NCBI RefSeq assembly: GCF_900090235.1
Contig: NZ_LT607750.1
Span: 1,872,501 to 1,936,500, forward strand
Reading direction: 5' to 3'
Length of the DNA stretch: 64,000 nucleotides
Source of the DNA: Micromonospora echinaurantiaca
GTDB lineage: Bacteria > Actinomycetota > Actinomycetes > Mycobacteriales > Micromonosporaceae
The position numbers and the translations under genes are program-made. The stretch's first letter is position 1, and each line of letters starts with the position of its first letter. Positions 52,529-60,522 of the stretch are shown here, piece after piece. The notes below the pieces were generated by a model. It was not told the origin of the DNA. It worked only from the letters and a program-made list of their open reading frames with translations, and ran no database searches.

Positions 52529-53677
52529 ATGGACCTTCAGCTCTCCGCCGAGCAGGCGTCGGTCCGCCGGCTCGCCGCGGAGTTCGTCGACCGCGAGGTG
52601 ACCCCGCACGCTGCGGCCTGGGACCGGCGCGAGTCGGTAGATCCGGAGATCGTCGGCAAGCTCGGCCAGCTCGGCTTCCTCGGGCTGACCATCCCCGAGG
52701 CCGACGGCGGCTCCGGCGGCGACCACCTCGCGTACTGCCTGGTGCTGGAGGAACTGGGCCGGGGCGACTCGGCCGTGCGCGGCATCGTGTCGGTGTCGCT
52801 CGGGCTGGTGGCCAAGTCGATAGCCGCGCACGGCACCCCGGCGCAGCGGGCGCAGTGGCTGCCCCGGCTCTGCGCCGGCACCGCCCTCGGCTGCTTCGCG
52901 CTCACCGAACCGGACAGCGGTTCGGACGCCGCCGCGCTGACCACCCGGGCGGTCCGCGACGGCGGCGACTGGCTGCTCACCGGCACGAAGACGTTCATCA
53001 CCAACGGAACCACCGCCGACGTGGCCCTGGTCTTCGCCCGCACCGGCGGGCCCGGCCACCGGGGCATCACCGCGTTCCTGGTGCCCACCGACGCGCCCGG
53101 GCTCACCCGGTGCGAGATCCACGGCAAGCTCGGCCTGCGCGGGCAGGCCACCGGCGAGCTGCGCCTCGACGGCGTGCGGGTGCCGGACTCGGCGCGCCTG
53201 GGCGAGGAGGGCGGCGGCTTCCGGCTGGCGCTGGCCACCCTGGCCAAGGGCCGGATGTCGGTCGCCGCCGGCTGCGTCGGCATCGCCCAGGGCTGCCTGG
53301 ACGCCGCGGTCGGCTACGCCGGGCAGCGCACCCAGTTCGGCAAGCCGATCGCCGGCCACCAACTGGTGCAGCAACTGCTCGCCGCCATCGCGGTGGACAC
53401 CAACGCCGCCCGGCTGCTGGTGTGGCAGGTCGCCGACCTGATCGACCGGGGCCAGCCGTTCGCCACCGAGGCGTCGATGGCCAAGCTCTTCGCCAGCGAG
53501 GCCGCCGTCCGCGCGGCGAACAACGCCGTCCAGGTCTTCGGCGGGTACGGCTACATCGACGAGTACCCGGTCGGCAAGTACCTGCGCGACGCCCGCGTCG
53601 CCACCCTCTACGAGGGCACCAGCCAGATCCAGCAGCTGCTCATCGGGCGCGCGCTCACCGGCGTGAACGCCTTCTGA
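52529..53677 (+). CDS. Acyl-CoA dehydrogenase, short/medium-chain type
   Basis: A 382-residue flavoprotein with CFALTEPDSGSDAAAL (FAD and substrate), KTFITNGTTADVALVFA, and the catalytic Glu in LYEGTSQIQQLLIGRAL near the C-terminus. This is the canonical length and motif set of short-chain/butyryl-CoA-type acyl-CoA dehydrogenases. It is first in a four-gene operon (dehydrogenase, FabG-like reductase, dehydrogenase, MaoC hydratase) that together can do two oxidation/hydration rounds of beta-oxidation. Confidence 0.9.
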   Translation: MDLQLSAEQASVRRLAAEFVDREVTPHAAAWDRRESVDPEIVGKLGQLGFLGLTIPEADGGSGGDHLAYCLVLEELGRGDSAVRGIVSVSLGLVAKSIAAHGTPAQRAQWLPRLCAGTALGCFALTEPDSGSDAAALTTRAVRDGGDWLLTGTKTFITNGTTADVALVFARTGGPGHRGITAFLVPTDAPGLTRCEIHGKLGLRGQATGELRLDGVRVPDSARLGEEGGGFRLALATLAKGRMSVAAGCVGIAQGCLDAAVGYAGQRTQFGKPIAGHQLVQQLLAAIAVDTNAARLLVWQVADLIDRGQPFATEASMAKLFASEAAVRAANNAVQVFGGYGYIDEYPVGKYLRDARVATLYEGTSQIQQLLIGRALTGVNAF

Positions 53678-53692
53678 CCCCAGGGAGCAACC

Positions 53693-54451
53693 GTGACCAG
53701 ATTCGCCGACCGGGTCGCCGTCGTCACCGGCGCCGCGCAGGGCATCGGCGCCGCGACCGCGCGGCGACTGGCCGCCGAGGGCGCCGCCGTCGCCGTGGTC
53801 GACCTCGACGCGGAGCGCAGCCAGGCCGTCGCCGACGAGATCACCGCGGCCGGCGGCCGGGCCGTCGGGATCGGCGCCGACGTGACCGACCCGGAGGCGG
53901 TTGCCGCGCTGACCGACCGGGTGGTGCGCACCTACGGCGGGCTGCACGTGCTGGTGAACAACGCCGGCATCACCCGCGACGACCTGCTGTTCAAGATGCC
54001 GCTGCAACGCTGGGAGGCGGTGCTGACCACCAACCTGACCAGCATGTTCCTCTGCTGCCAGGCGGCCCAGCAGCACATGGTCGCGGCCCGCTACGGACGG
54101 ATCGTCAACCTCAGCAGCCGCTCCGCGCTCGGCAACCGGGGCCAGGTCAACTACGCGGCGGCCAAGGCCGGCGTGCAGGGCTTGACCGCCACCCTCGCCA
54201 TCGAGCTGGGGCCCTTCAACATCACCGTGAACGCGGTCGCCCCGGGCTACGTGGCCACCGCGATGACCGCCGCCACCGCCCAGCGGGTGGGCGCCAGCCC
54301 GGAGGAGCACCAGCGGATGGTCGCCGAGCACACCCCGCTGCGCCGGGTCGCCCAGCCGGCCGAGATCGCCTCGGTGATCGCCTTCCTGGCCAGCGACGAC
54401 GCCTCGTACGTCAGCGGCCAGACCCTGTACGTCAACGGCGGCGCGCGCTGA
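53693..54451 (+). CDS. FabG-like SDR (3-hydroxyacyl dehydrogenase/reductase)
   Basis: A 252-residue SDR with TGAAQGIG near 13-20, NNAG near 90, catalytic Ser and Tyr in LSSRSALGNRGQVNYAAAK and the FabG C-terminus YVSGQTLYVNGGAR. GTG start with CAGGGAG upstream, 15 bases after the previous stop. In this setting it more likely oxidises a 3-hydroxyacyl-CoA than makes fatty acids. Confidence 0.85.
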   Translation: MTRFADRVAVVTGAAQGIGAATARRLAAEGAAVAVVDLDAERSQAVADEITAAGGRAVGIGADVTDPEAVAALTDRVVRTYGGLHVLVNNAGITRDDLLFKMPLQRWEAVLTTNLTSMFLCCQAAQQHMVAARYGRIVNLSSRSALGNRGQVNYAAAKAGVQGLTATLAIELGPFNITVNAVAPGYVATAMTAATAQRVGASPEEHQRMVAEHTPLRRVAQPAEIASVIAFLASDDASYVSGQTLYVNGGAR

Positions 54452-54484
54452 GGCGCGCGTACCAGCTCAGCACCCGGAGGGGAC

Positions 54485-55657
54485 ATGGACTTCGCGCTTT
54501 CCGACACCGAGCGGGCCATCCGCGACACCGCCCGCGACTTCATCACCAAGGAGGTCATGCCGCTGGAACAGGAGCTGCTGCGGCGGGAACGGGCGCACCG
54601 GCCCGGGCTGGAACCGGCTGAACTTCGCGAGTTGCAGCTCAAGGCGCGCGCGTTCGGCTTCTGGGGCCTGGCCACCCCGGAGGAGTACGGCGGCATGGAC
54701 CTCTCCGCCGTCACCCAGTCGCTGATCTGGACCGAGATCGGCCGCTCGTTCGTGCCGTTCCGGTTCGGCGGCGAGGCCGACAACATCCTGTTCCACTGCA
54801 ACGAGGAGCAGAAGCGGGAGTACCTGATCCCGACCATCGAGGGCGAGCGGCGCAGCTGCTTCGCGATCACCGAGCCGGGCGCCGGGTCGGACGCGGCCAA
54901 CATCAAGCTCAGCGCCCGCCGCGACGGCGACGACTGGATCCTCAACGGCGAGAAGACCTTCATCACCGGCGGCAACGAGGCCGACTTCGCCATCGTGATC
55001 GCGGTGACAGACCGGGAGAAGGGGGCGCGCAACGGCGGCGCCACCGCGTTCCTGGTGGACCGGTCGATGGGCTGGCGGTCGGAGTTCATCCAGACCATGG
55101 GCGAGGGCGGGCCGGCCTCGCTGGTGTTCGAAGACGTCCGGGTGCCCGGGCGCAACATCCTCGGCGAACCGGGCCAGGGCTTCGCCCTCGGCATGGAGTG
55201 GATCGGCAAGGGCCGCTACACCATCCCCTCGCACGCGGTGGGCATCGCCGAGCGGGCCCTGCGGATGGCGATCGACCAGGCCAACAGCCGGCAGACGTTC
55301 GGCCGGCCGATCGGCGAGAACCAGGCGATCCAATGGATGATCGCCGACTCGGAGACCGAACTGGAGGCGGCCCGCTGGCTCATCCTGCGGGCCGCGTGGA
55401 CGGTGGACCAGGGGATGGACCCGCGGCACGCCTCGTCGATGGCGAAGCTCTACGGCGCCGGCATGGTCAACCGGGTGGTCGACCGGGTGCTCCAGATCCA
55501 CGGCGGGATGGGCTACACCCGGGAGCTGCCGATCGAGCGCTGGTACCGGCAGGTCCGGCTCTACCGGATCTTCGAGGGCACCGACGAGATGCAGCGGCTG
55601 ATCATCGCGCGGGACCTGCTGCGTGGCTACACCAAGTTGGGCGGGCACCTGGCATGA
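54485..55657 (+). CDS. Acyl-CoA dehydrogenase, third
   Basis: A 390-residue acyl-CoA dehydrogenase. FAITEPGAGSDAANI and KTFITGGNEADFAIVIA are the flavin-site motifs; the C-terminus has IHGGMGYTRELPIERWYRQV and RIFEGTDEMQRLIIARDLL with a Glu at the catalytic position. Similar to long-chain or crotonobetainyl-type enzymes. GGAGGGG before the ATG. Its 3' end overlaps the hydratase start by ATGA. Confidence 0.9.
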   Translation: MDFALSDTERAIRDTARDFITKEVMPLEQELLRRERAHRPGLEPAELRELQLKARAFGFWGLATPEEYGGMDLSAVTQSLIWTEIGRSFVPFRFGGEADNILFHCNEEQKREYLIPTIEGERRSCFAITEPGAGSDAANIKLSARRDGDDWILNGEKTFITGGNEADFAIVIAVTDREKGARNGGATAFLVDRSMGWRSEFIQTMGEGGPASLVFEDVRVPGRNILGEPGQGFALGMEWIGKGRYTIPSHAVGIAERALRMAIDQANSRQTFGRPIGENQAIQWMIADSETELEAARWLILRAAWTVDQGMDPRHASSMAKLYGAGMVNRVVDRVLQIHGGMGYTRELPIERWYRQVRLYRIFEGTDEMQRLIIARDLLRGYTKLGGHLA

Positions 55658-56106
55658 GGACCTTCGCCTCCCTCGACGAGCTGGCCGCGGCGGTCGGCGA
55701 GACCATCGGCCCCGGCGACTGGCAGCGGATCGACCAGAGCCGGGTCGACCTCTTCGCCGACGCCACCGACGACCACCAGTGGATCCACGTCGACCCGCAG
55801 CGGGCCGCCGCCGGCCCGTTCGGCGGCACCGTCGCGCACGGCTACCTGACGCTGTCCCTGCTGCCGGCGCTGGCCGGCGGCCTCTACCGGGTGCAGGGCG
55901 TGCGGATGGGGGTCAACTACGGGCTGAACCGGGTGCGGTTCCCGGCCCCGGTCCGGGTCGGCAGCGCGATCCGGGCCAGCGCCACCATCGCCGAGGTGTC
56001 CCCGGTGGACGGCGGGGTGCAACTGGTCGCCGCGGTCACCGTGGAGAGCGACGCGGGTGGCAAGCCGGTCTGCGTCGCCGAGACGGTCAGCCGCCTCTAC
56101 GCGTGA
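55654..56106 (+). CDS. MaoC-family (R)-specific enoyl-CoA hydratase
   Basis: A 150-residue single hot-dog domain with the hydratase-2 motif FADATDDHQWIHVDPQRAAA followed by FGGTVAHGYLTLSLLP; Asp and His in this motif are the catalytic pair. It would hydrate the enoyl-CoA made by the neighbouring dehydrogenases. Last gene of the operon, overlapping the previous stop by ATGA, and convergent with the SplB-like gene. Confidence 0.9.
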   Translation: MRTFASLDELAAAVGETIGPGDWQRIDQSRVDLFADATDDHQWIHVDPQRAAAGPFGGTVAHGYLTLSLLPALAGGLYRVQGVRMGVNYGLNRVRFPAPVRVGSAIRASATIAEVSPVDGGVQLVAAVTVESDAGGKPVCVAETVSRLYA

Positions 56107-56113
56107 GTCGCGC

Positions 56114-56142
56114 GCCGGCCGGGCCCGGGTGGCCCGGCCGGC
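56114..56142. terminator. Bidirectional hairpin between convergent genes
   Basis: GCCGGCCGGGCC (56114-56125), five bases, GGCCCGGCCGGC (56131-56142): a perfect 12-pair stem between the hydratase stop (56106) and the convergent SplB-like stop (56150). Confidence 0.75.
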
Positions 56143-56149
56143 GGCCGCA

Positions 56150-57310
56150 CTAGAAGGCGTACCGGATGCGGCAGTACGGCGTCCGGGCGGCGATCAGCTC
56201 GGTCAGCGCGGCGACGTAGCGACCCTTCTGGCCGGTGCGGTAGCGCACGTTCCAGCCGCCGGTCTGCGAGCGCTTCGGCTGCTGCAGGTCCGGGCGCCAG
56301 AGCAGCTCCTCGGCCTTCGGGTGCCAGCCGAGGTTGACCTCGTGCAGCCGGTCGTTGTGGGTGAGGAAGACGACCTCGGCGGCGAGCTGCGCCCGGGCCC
56401 GGGGCCCGATCCCGGCGTCGAGCTGGTCGAGCAGCTCCGCCCAGTCGTCGAGCCAGCCGTCGCGGACCACCACCGGGCTGAAGTTGACGTGCACCTCGTA
56501 CCCGGCGGCGACGAAGTCGTCGATGGCGGCGATCCGCTCGGCGACCGGTGAGGTGCGGATGTCGAGCAGCTTGGCGTCCCGGGCGGGCATCAGCGAGAAC
56601 CGGATCCGGGTCCGCCCGCGCGGGTCCCAGTCGAGCAGGTCCCGGTTGACGTGCTTGGTGGCGAAGCTGGCCTTCGCGGTGGGCAGGTCGCGGAAGCAGG
56701 TGACCAGGTCGCGGACGTTGTCGCTGACCCGGGCGTCCAGCGAGCAGTCGGAGTTCTCGCCGATGTCGTAGACCCACGCGTGCGGGTCGCACTGGTTCGG
56801 GGCGTCCTTCACGCCCTGCCGGGCGACGTGCCGGGACAGGTAGCCGGTGATCCGCTCGATGTTGGCGAAGACGGTGATCGGATTGCTGTAGCCCTTGCGC
56901 CGGGGCACGTAACAGTAGGCGCAGGCCATGGCGCAGCCGTTGGCGGTGGACGGGGCGATGAAGTCGCTGGAACGCCCGTTGGGCCGGGCGGTGAGCGACT
57001 TCTTCACCCCGAGCACCAGGGTCTCGCTCTTGATCCGCACCCAGCGGGCCACGTTCGTCTCGTCGCCGTACAGCTCCGGGATGCGGGTGTGGCTGTCGAT
57101 CTCGATCCGCTCGGCGTCGGGGAAGCGGGCCAGCACCTGCTGGCCGCGCGGGAGCGCGGCGGCCTCCGGCTCCACGAAGATCCGCCGGATGTCGAGCAGC
57201 CGGGACTGCGGGACGACGTCGGTCACAAACCAGTACAACTGCGGACCGACCGCCCGTCTTCCCACCGGCGGCGACGTTTCCCGTCGGGCCCGCCGGGTAT
57301 CCGCCGCCAT
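56150..57310 (-). CDS. Spore photoproduct lyase-family radical SAM protein
   Basis: A 386-residue protein with the radical SAM cluster motif NGCAMACAYCYVPR (C-x3-C-x2-C), PNQCDPHAWVYDIGENSDCS and the C-terminal GQKGRYV region, as in actinobacterial SplB-like proteins. The family repairs UV spore photoproduct (5-thyminyl-5,6-dihydrothymine) in spores; whether this actinomycete protein does the same reaction is not proven. The ATG at 57310 lies only 29 bases from a divergent DNA-glycosylase start, so the two repair genes share one promoter region. Confidence 0.85.
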   Translation of the reverse strand: MAADTRRARRETSPPVGRRAVGPQLYWFVTDVVPQSRLLDIRRIFVEPEAAALPRGQQVLARFPDAERIEIDSHTRIPELYGDETNVARWVRIKSETLVLGVKKSLTARPNGRSSDFIAPSTANGCAMACAYCYVPRRKGYSNPITVFANIERITGYLSRHVARQGVKDAPNQCDPHAWVYDIGENSDCSLDARVSDNVRDLVTCFRDLPTAKASFATKHVNRDLLDWDPRGRTRIRFSLMPARDAKLLDIRTSPVAERIAAIDDFVAAGYEVHVNFSPVVVRDGWLDDWAELLDQLDAGIGPRARAQLAAEVVFLTHNDRLHEVNLGWHPKAEELLWRPDLQQPKRSQTGGWNVRYRTGQKGRYVAALTELIAARTPYCRIRYAF

Positions 57311-57339
57311 GCCCGCACTGTCCCGCCGAGGCCGCTGAC

Positions 57340-58089
57340 GTGCCCGAAGGGCACCTGATCCACCGGTACGCCCGCGAGCAGCACGCCGCGCTCGCCGGGC
57401 AGGTGCTGACGGTCTCCAGCCCGCAGGGCCGGTTCGATCCCGGCCCGTACGACGGGCGCCGGCTGCACGCCGTGGAGGCGTACGGCAAGCATCTGCTCTA
57501 CCACCTGGACGGCAGCCCGACCCTGCACGTGCACCTCGGCATGCGCGGGCTGTTCCTGCGCCACGACGACCCGACCGCCGCCCCGCGCGCCGGGGTGCGG
57601 CTGCGGCTGGCCGGCGCCGCCGTCGCGTACGACCTGATCGCCCCGATCCGGTGCGAGCCGCTCCCGCCTGGCGGTGAAAGCGCGCTGCGGGCCTCGCTGG
57701 GGCCGGACCCGCTGCGCGCCGACGTCGACCCGGCGGAGGCGGTCCGCCGGCTGGCCGCCGCGCGGGGCGCGGTCGGCGCCGCGGTGCTCGACCAGGCGGT
57801 CTGGGCGGGCATCGGCAACGCCTGGCGGGCCGAACTGCTCTTCCTCGCCGGCCTGGATCCGGACACCAGGGACGTCGGGCCGGAAACAGCTCGGCGGCTG
57901 TGGGACCTTGCGGTCCGGTACCTGGCCCTGGGCCGCGACGCCGGGCAGGTGGTCAGCGACCCGGCGGCCCCGGACGAGCGGTGGGTCTACAAGCGGCAGG
58001 CGTGCCGCCGCTGCGGGGCGCCGGTGCGGGTGTGGGAGCTGGGCGGGCGCTCGGCGTACGCCTGCCCGGTCGACCAGCCCCGCGGCTGA
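57340..58089 (+). CDS. Fpg/Nei-family DNA glycosylase/AP lyase
   Basis: A 249-residue protein. The mature N-terminus is PEGHLIHR, with Pro and Glu of the catalytic PE motif right after the initiator (GTG), and QAVWAGIGNAWRAELLF is the helix-two-turn-helix. The C-terminal zinc finger reads CRRCGAP then YACPVDQ: the fourth ligand, normally Cys, is Asp. It should excise oxidised bases (endonuclease VIII-like, as Nei2-type enzymes of actinomycetes). Divergent from the photoproduct lyase gene; lacks a clear ribosome site, so possibly leaderless. Confidence 0.85.
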   Translation: MPEGHLIHRYAREQHAALAGQVLTVSSPQGRFDPGPYDGRRLHAVEAYGKHLLYHLDGSPTLHVHLGMRGLFLRHDDPTAAPRAGVRLRLAGAAVAYDLIAPIRCEPLPPGGESALRASLGPDPLRADVDPAEAVRRLAAARGAVGAAVLDQAVWAGIGNAWRAELLFLAGLDPDTRDVGPETARRLWDLAVRYLALGRDAGQVVSDPAAPDERWVYKRQACRRCGAPVRVWELGGRSAYACPVDQPRG

Positions 58090-58106
58090 CCCGGCCGCGG
58101 CGGGGT

Positions 58107-58745
58107 TCAGCCGGCCCGGACGGGGGCGGCCGCCGCGCGCCGGGCCGAACCCGCACCGGCCTGCCCGGGCCCGGTGGGCCGAGTCGGCCGGGACACCTCC
58201 GCGACGGCCTCCTCGACGGTGTCGAAGACCGGGAAGAGCCCGTCCACGCGCATCGTGTGCAGCACCGTGCGGATGTAGCGGGACGGCGCGGCGAGGCACA
58301 GCACCGCCCCGCGCTCGCGGGCGTCCCGGTGGGCGCGGACCAGCAGTCCGAGCCCGGTGGAGTCGATCAGGTGGACCCGGGCCAGGTCGACCACCACGTG
58401 CCCGCGCACCTCGACCGCGCTGTGCAGCGCCGCCCGGAGCGCGTCGCCCCCGTCCAGGTCGATGTCGCCCGCGACGCTCACCACCGGCACGTCCTCGAGG
58501 TAGTCGATGCCGAGCACCTCGCCCGGGTGGCCACCGTCGGTGGGGTCGGTCGGGTCGGGCGGCAGCGGGGCGCAGCGCGGGCAGCGGTGCGGCCCGGTGG
58601 CGAAGGGCGAGCCGCTCCAGCCGTGCTCGGACACCAGGGTCCAGACCACCTCGGCGTCCGGCAGCACGCAGGCGGTCGCCCGGACGGTGTCGCCGCAGGC
58701 GTCGCAGATCAGCGTCATCAGGTTCTCGTCGGGTACGACGGTCAT
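58107..58745 (-). CDS. STAS-domain anti-sigma antagonist with N-terminal Cys motifs
   Basis: A 212-residue protein. Residues about 1-60 carry CDACG near 14 and CPRC near 55, a probable zinc ribbon. The STAS domain (about 80-180) has the phospho-acceptor region VHLIDSTGLGLLVRAH, where the Ser is the usual kinase target, and follows the SpoIIAA/RsbV fold. The N-terminal metal module is not usual for simple antagonists and may sense redox or zinc. Partner anti-sigma factor not in the window. Confidence 0.8.
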   Translation of the reverse strand: MTVVPDENLMTLICDACGDTVRATACVLPDAEVVWTLVSEHGWSGSPFATGPHRCPRCAPLPPDPTDPTDGGHPGEVLGIDYLEDVPVVSVAGDIDLDGGDALRAALHSAVEVRGHVVVDLARVHLIDSTGLGLLVRAHRDARERGAVLCLAAPSRYIRTVLHTMRVDGLFPVFDTVEEAVAEVSRPTRPTGPGQAGAGSARRAAAAPVRAG

Positions 58746-58879
58746 GTCCTCTTCCTCGCGTTCTGCCCGGGCCCGGCGGCCCTCGCGTCCCGGTCGCCGC
58801 CCCGCCGGCGTCCGTCGGGCGGGCCGCCGGAGCGGCCGGTCCGGCCCGGCGGCGGAATGGCCGGGCCGGGGAACCCGGA

Positions 58880-59152
58880 TCAGGTCGGGTCGGATCCCTC
58901 GCGGCCGGTGGTGAGCGCGACCAGGGCGACGCCGGCCACGGCCGACCCGACCTGCACGACGAGGTCGAGCGGGCCGAAGCGGCCGCCGGCGTCGGCCAGG
59001 CCGACCACCACCGTGCCCAGCACCGCGGTGACCACCCCGACCACCAGCGCCAGCCAGACCGGTACGGCCCGCAGGCCCGGTACGGCGAACCGGCCCACCG
59101 CCCCGACGGCGAGGCCGATGGCCACCGCCGTGCCGAGACCGGTCGCGGTCAT
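58880..59152 (-). CDS. GlsB/YeaQ/YmgE-like small membrane protein
   Basis: A 90-residue protein with three hydrophobic segments and Gly-rich turns (AVAIGLAVGAVGRFAVPG, WLALVVGVVTAVLGTVVVGL, VGSAVAGVALVAL), the pattern of transglycosylase-associated small membrane proteins. AGGAGG ribosome site before the ATG. It lies between two STAS genes on the same strand, separated from them by 134 and 43 bases. Function unknown, often stress-related. Confidence 0.7.
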   Translation of the reverse strand: MTATGLGTAVAIGLAVGAVGRFAVPGLRAVPVWLALVVGVVTAVLGTVVVGLADAGGRFGPLDLVVQVGSAVAGVALVALTTGREGSDPT

Positions 59153-59195
59153 GCTGTCCTCCTCGGTACTCGGCCCGCGGCCGCTGCGCGGGCGA

Positions 59196-59699
59196 TCACG
59201 ACGGCGAGGCGACCGCCGCCCTGCCGTACGGGCGACCGTTCGGGCCGCTGGAGCGGCCCGCCCCACCGGCCGGCAGGGGGGTGGTGCCGGCCGGTGGGGG
59301 AGCCGTGCCGGCCGGCGGGGGAGCCGGACCGACCGGTGGGGGTGGCGCGTCGGTGGAGGGTGGCGCGTCCGCGGGGCGGACCGGCTGCGCGGTCTCGGTC
59401 ACCGACAGCACCTGGTCCAGCCGGGCGGTCTGCAGGATCTTCCGGATCCGCGGGCTCGGGTCACGCAGGCTCAGCACCGCCTGTCGGCGGGCGAGCCGGC
59501 GGTGCACGTCCAGCAGCAGCCCGATGCCGGCGGCGTCGACGTGCCGGCAATCGGCGAGGTCCACCACCACATGCCCCGGGCGCAGCGCCAGCACCCGATC
59601 GAAGACCAGGCCCGTCACCGACAGGGCGGCCCGGTCCAGTTCCGTGCTGAACGCCACCTCGATCAGCGGCACCGACCACCCTGCCTGCTGTTCCGACAC
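59196..59699 (-). CDS. STAS-domain anti-sigma antagonist with Pro-rich tail
   Basis: A 167-residue protein. The STAS domain (about 10-105) has DLADCRHVDAAGIGLLLDVH, where the residue usually phosphorylated (Ser) is replaced by Ala, so it may be constitutively in the unphosphorylated state. The C-terminal about 60 residues are Pro/Ala/Gly-rich repeats (PPPAG). The GTG at 59699 was chosen as it has a GAGGG site and gives a normal N-terminus (MSEQQAGWSVP). It is divergent from the response regulator gene. Confidence 0.8.
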   Translation of the reverse strand: MSEQQAGWSVPLIEVAFSTELDRAALSVTGLVFDRVLALRPGHVVVDLADCRHVDAAGIGLLLDVHRRLARRQAVLSLRDPSPRIRKILQTARLDQVLSVTETAQPVRPADAPPSTDAPPPPVGPAPPPAGTAPPPAGTTPLPAGGAGRSSGPNGRPYGRAAVASPS

Positions 59700-59771
59700 C
59701 GGTCGCCCTCCCCGCCCGTCGACTCCGGGACCCACCCTGCCGGCCGGCCTTGGCACTGGACGCGCGGTTGC

Positions 59772-59788
59772 ATGACAGTTATGTGACA
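59772..59788 (+). promoter_or_regulatory. Candidate response-regulator site
   Basis: ATGACAGTTATGTGACA contains two direct ATG-TGACA/ATGACA-like units about 9 bases apart, the spacing typical of OmpR/PhoB-family binding. It lies between the divergent STAS gene and the response regulator gene and could be its autoregulatory site. No proof beyond the pattern. Confidence 0.35.
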
Positions 59789-59847
59789 AATCCGTCCGGC
59801 GTCGGCCAGGGCTGGGCGCCCGGCAGGGCGCCGGGGATGATGCGGGT

Positions 59848-60522
59848 ATGACGGGCGTACTGGTGATCGAGGACGACGACCGGATCCGTCTGGCCCTGCT
59901 ACTCGCCCTGGAGGACGAGGGGTACACGGCACGTGGGGCGGCCACCGCGGAGGAGGGACTGCGGGCGCAGCGTCAGGACCCGGCCGACAACGTGCTCGTC
60001 GACCTGATGCTGCCGGGGCTGGACGGCTTCGAGTGCATCCGGCAGCTGCGCCGCGACGACGACGTGCCGATCGTGGTGATCAGCGCCCGCGACGACACCC
60101 ACGACATCGTCGCGGCGCTGGAGGCGGGCGCCGACGACTACGTGGTCAAGCCGGTCGCGATCAAGGAGCTGTCCGCCCGGCTGCGCGCCCTGCGCCGGCG
60201 CGCCCGGGCCGCCGCCCCGGCGGTGTCCGTGCTCACCTTCGGCGAACTGGAGATCAGCCCGGAGGCCGGCGAGGTACGCCGCGACGGGCAGCCCGTGCCG
60301 GTCACCCGCACCGAGTTCCGGCTGCTCTGCGAGCTGGCCGAGCACGCCGGACGGGTGCTGTCCCGGCAGCAGCTGCTGAGCCGGGTGTGGGGCTACGACA
60401 CCGGCGACGAACGGCTCGTCGACGTGCATGTCGGCCGGCTCCGGCAGAAGATCGAGAGCGACCCGGCCAACCCGCGCCACCTGGTCACCCTGCGTGGGCT
60501 CGGCTACAAGTTGCAACGATGA
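59848..60522 (+). CDS. OmpR/PhoB-family response regulator
   Basis: A 224-residue response regulator. Acidic pair EDDD near 8-11, phospho-acceptor Asp52 in VLVDLMLPG, conserved Thr/Ser in VISARD and Lys103-region VVKPVA make a complete receiver; a winged helix follows (FRLLCELAEHAGRVLSRQQL, then VDVHVGRLRQKIE). The stop overlaps the kinase start (ATGA). The gene order with a GerMN lipoprotein is MtrA-MtrB-LpqB-like. Confidence 0.9.
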   Translation: MTGVLVIEDDDRIRLALLLALEDEGYTARGAATAEEGLRAQRQDPADNVLVDLMLPGLDGFECIRQLRRDDDVPIVVISARDDTHDIVAALEAGADDYVVKPVAIKELSARLRALRRRARAAAPAVSVLTFGELEISPEAGEVRRDGQPVPVTRTEFRLLCELAEHAGRVLSRQQLLSRVWGYDTGDERLVDVHVGRLRQKIESDPANPRHLVTLRGLGYKLQR

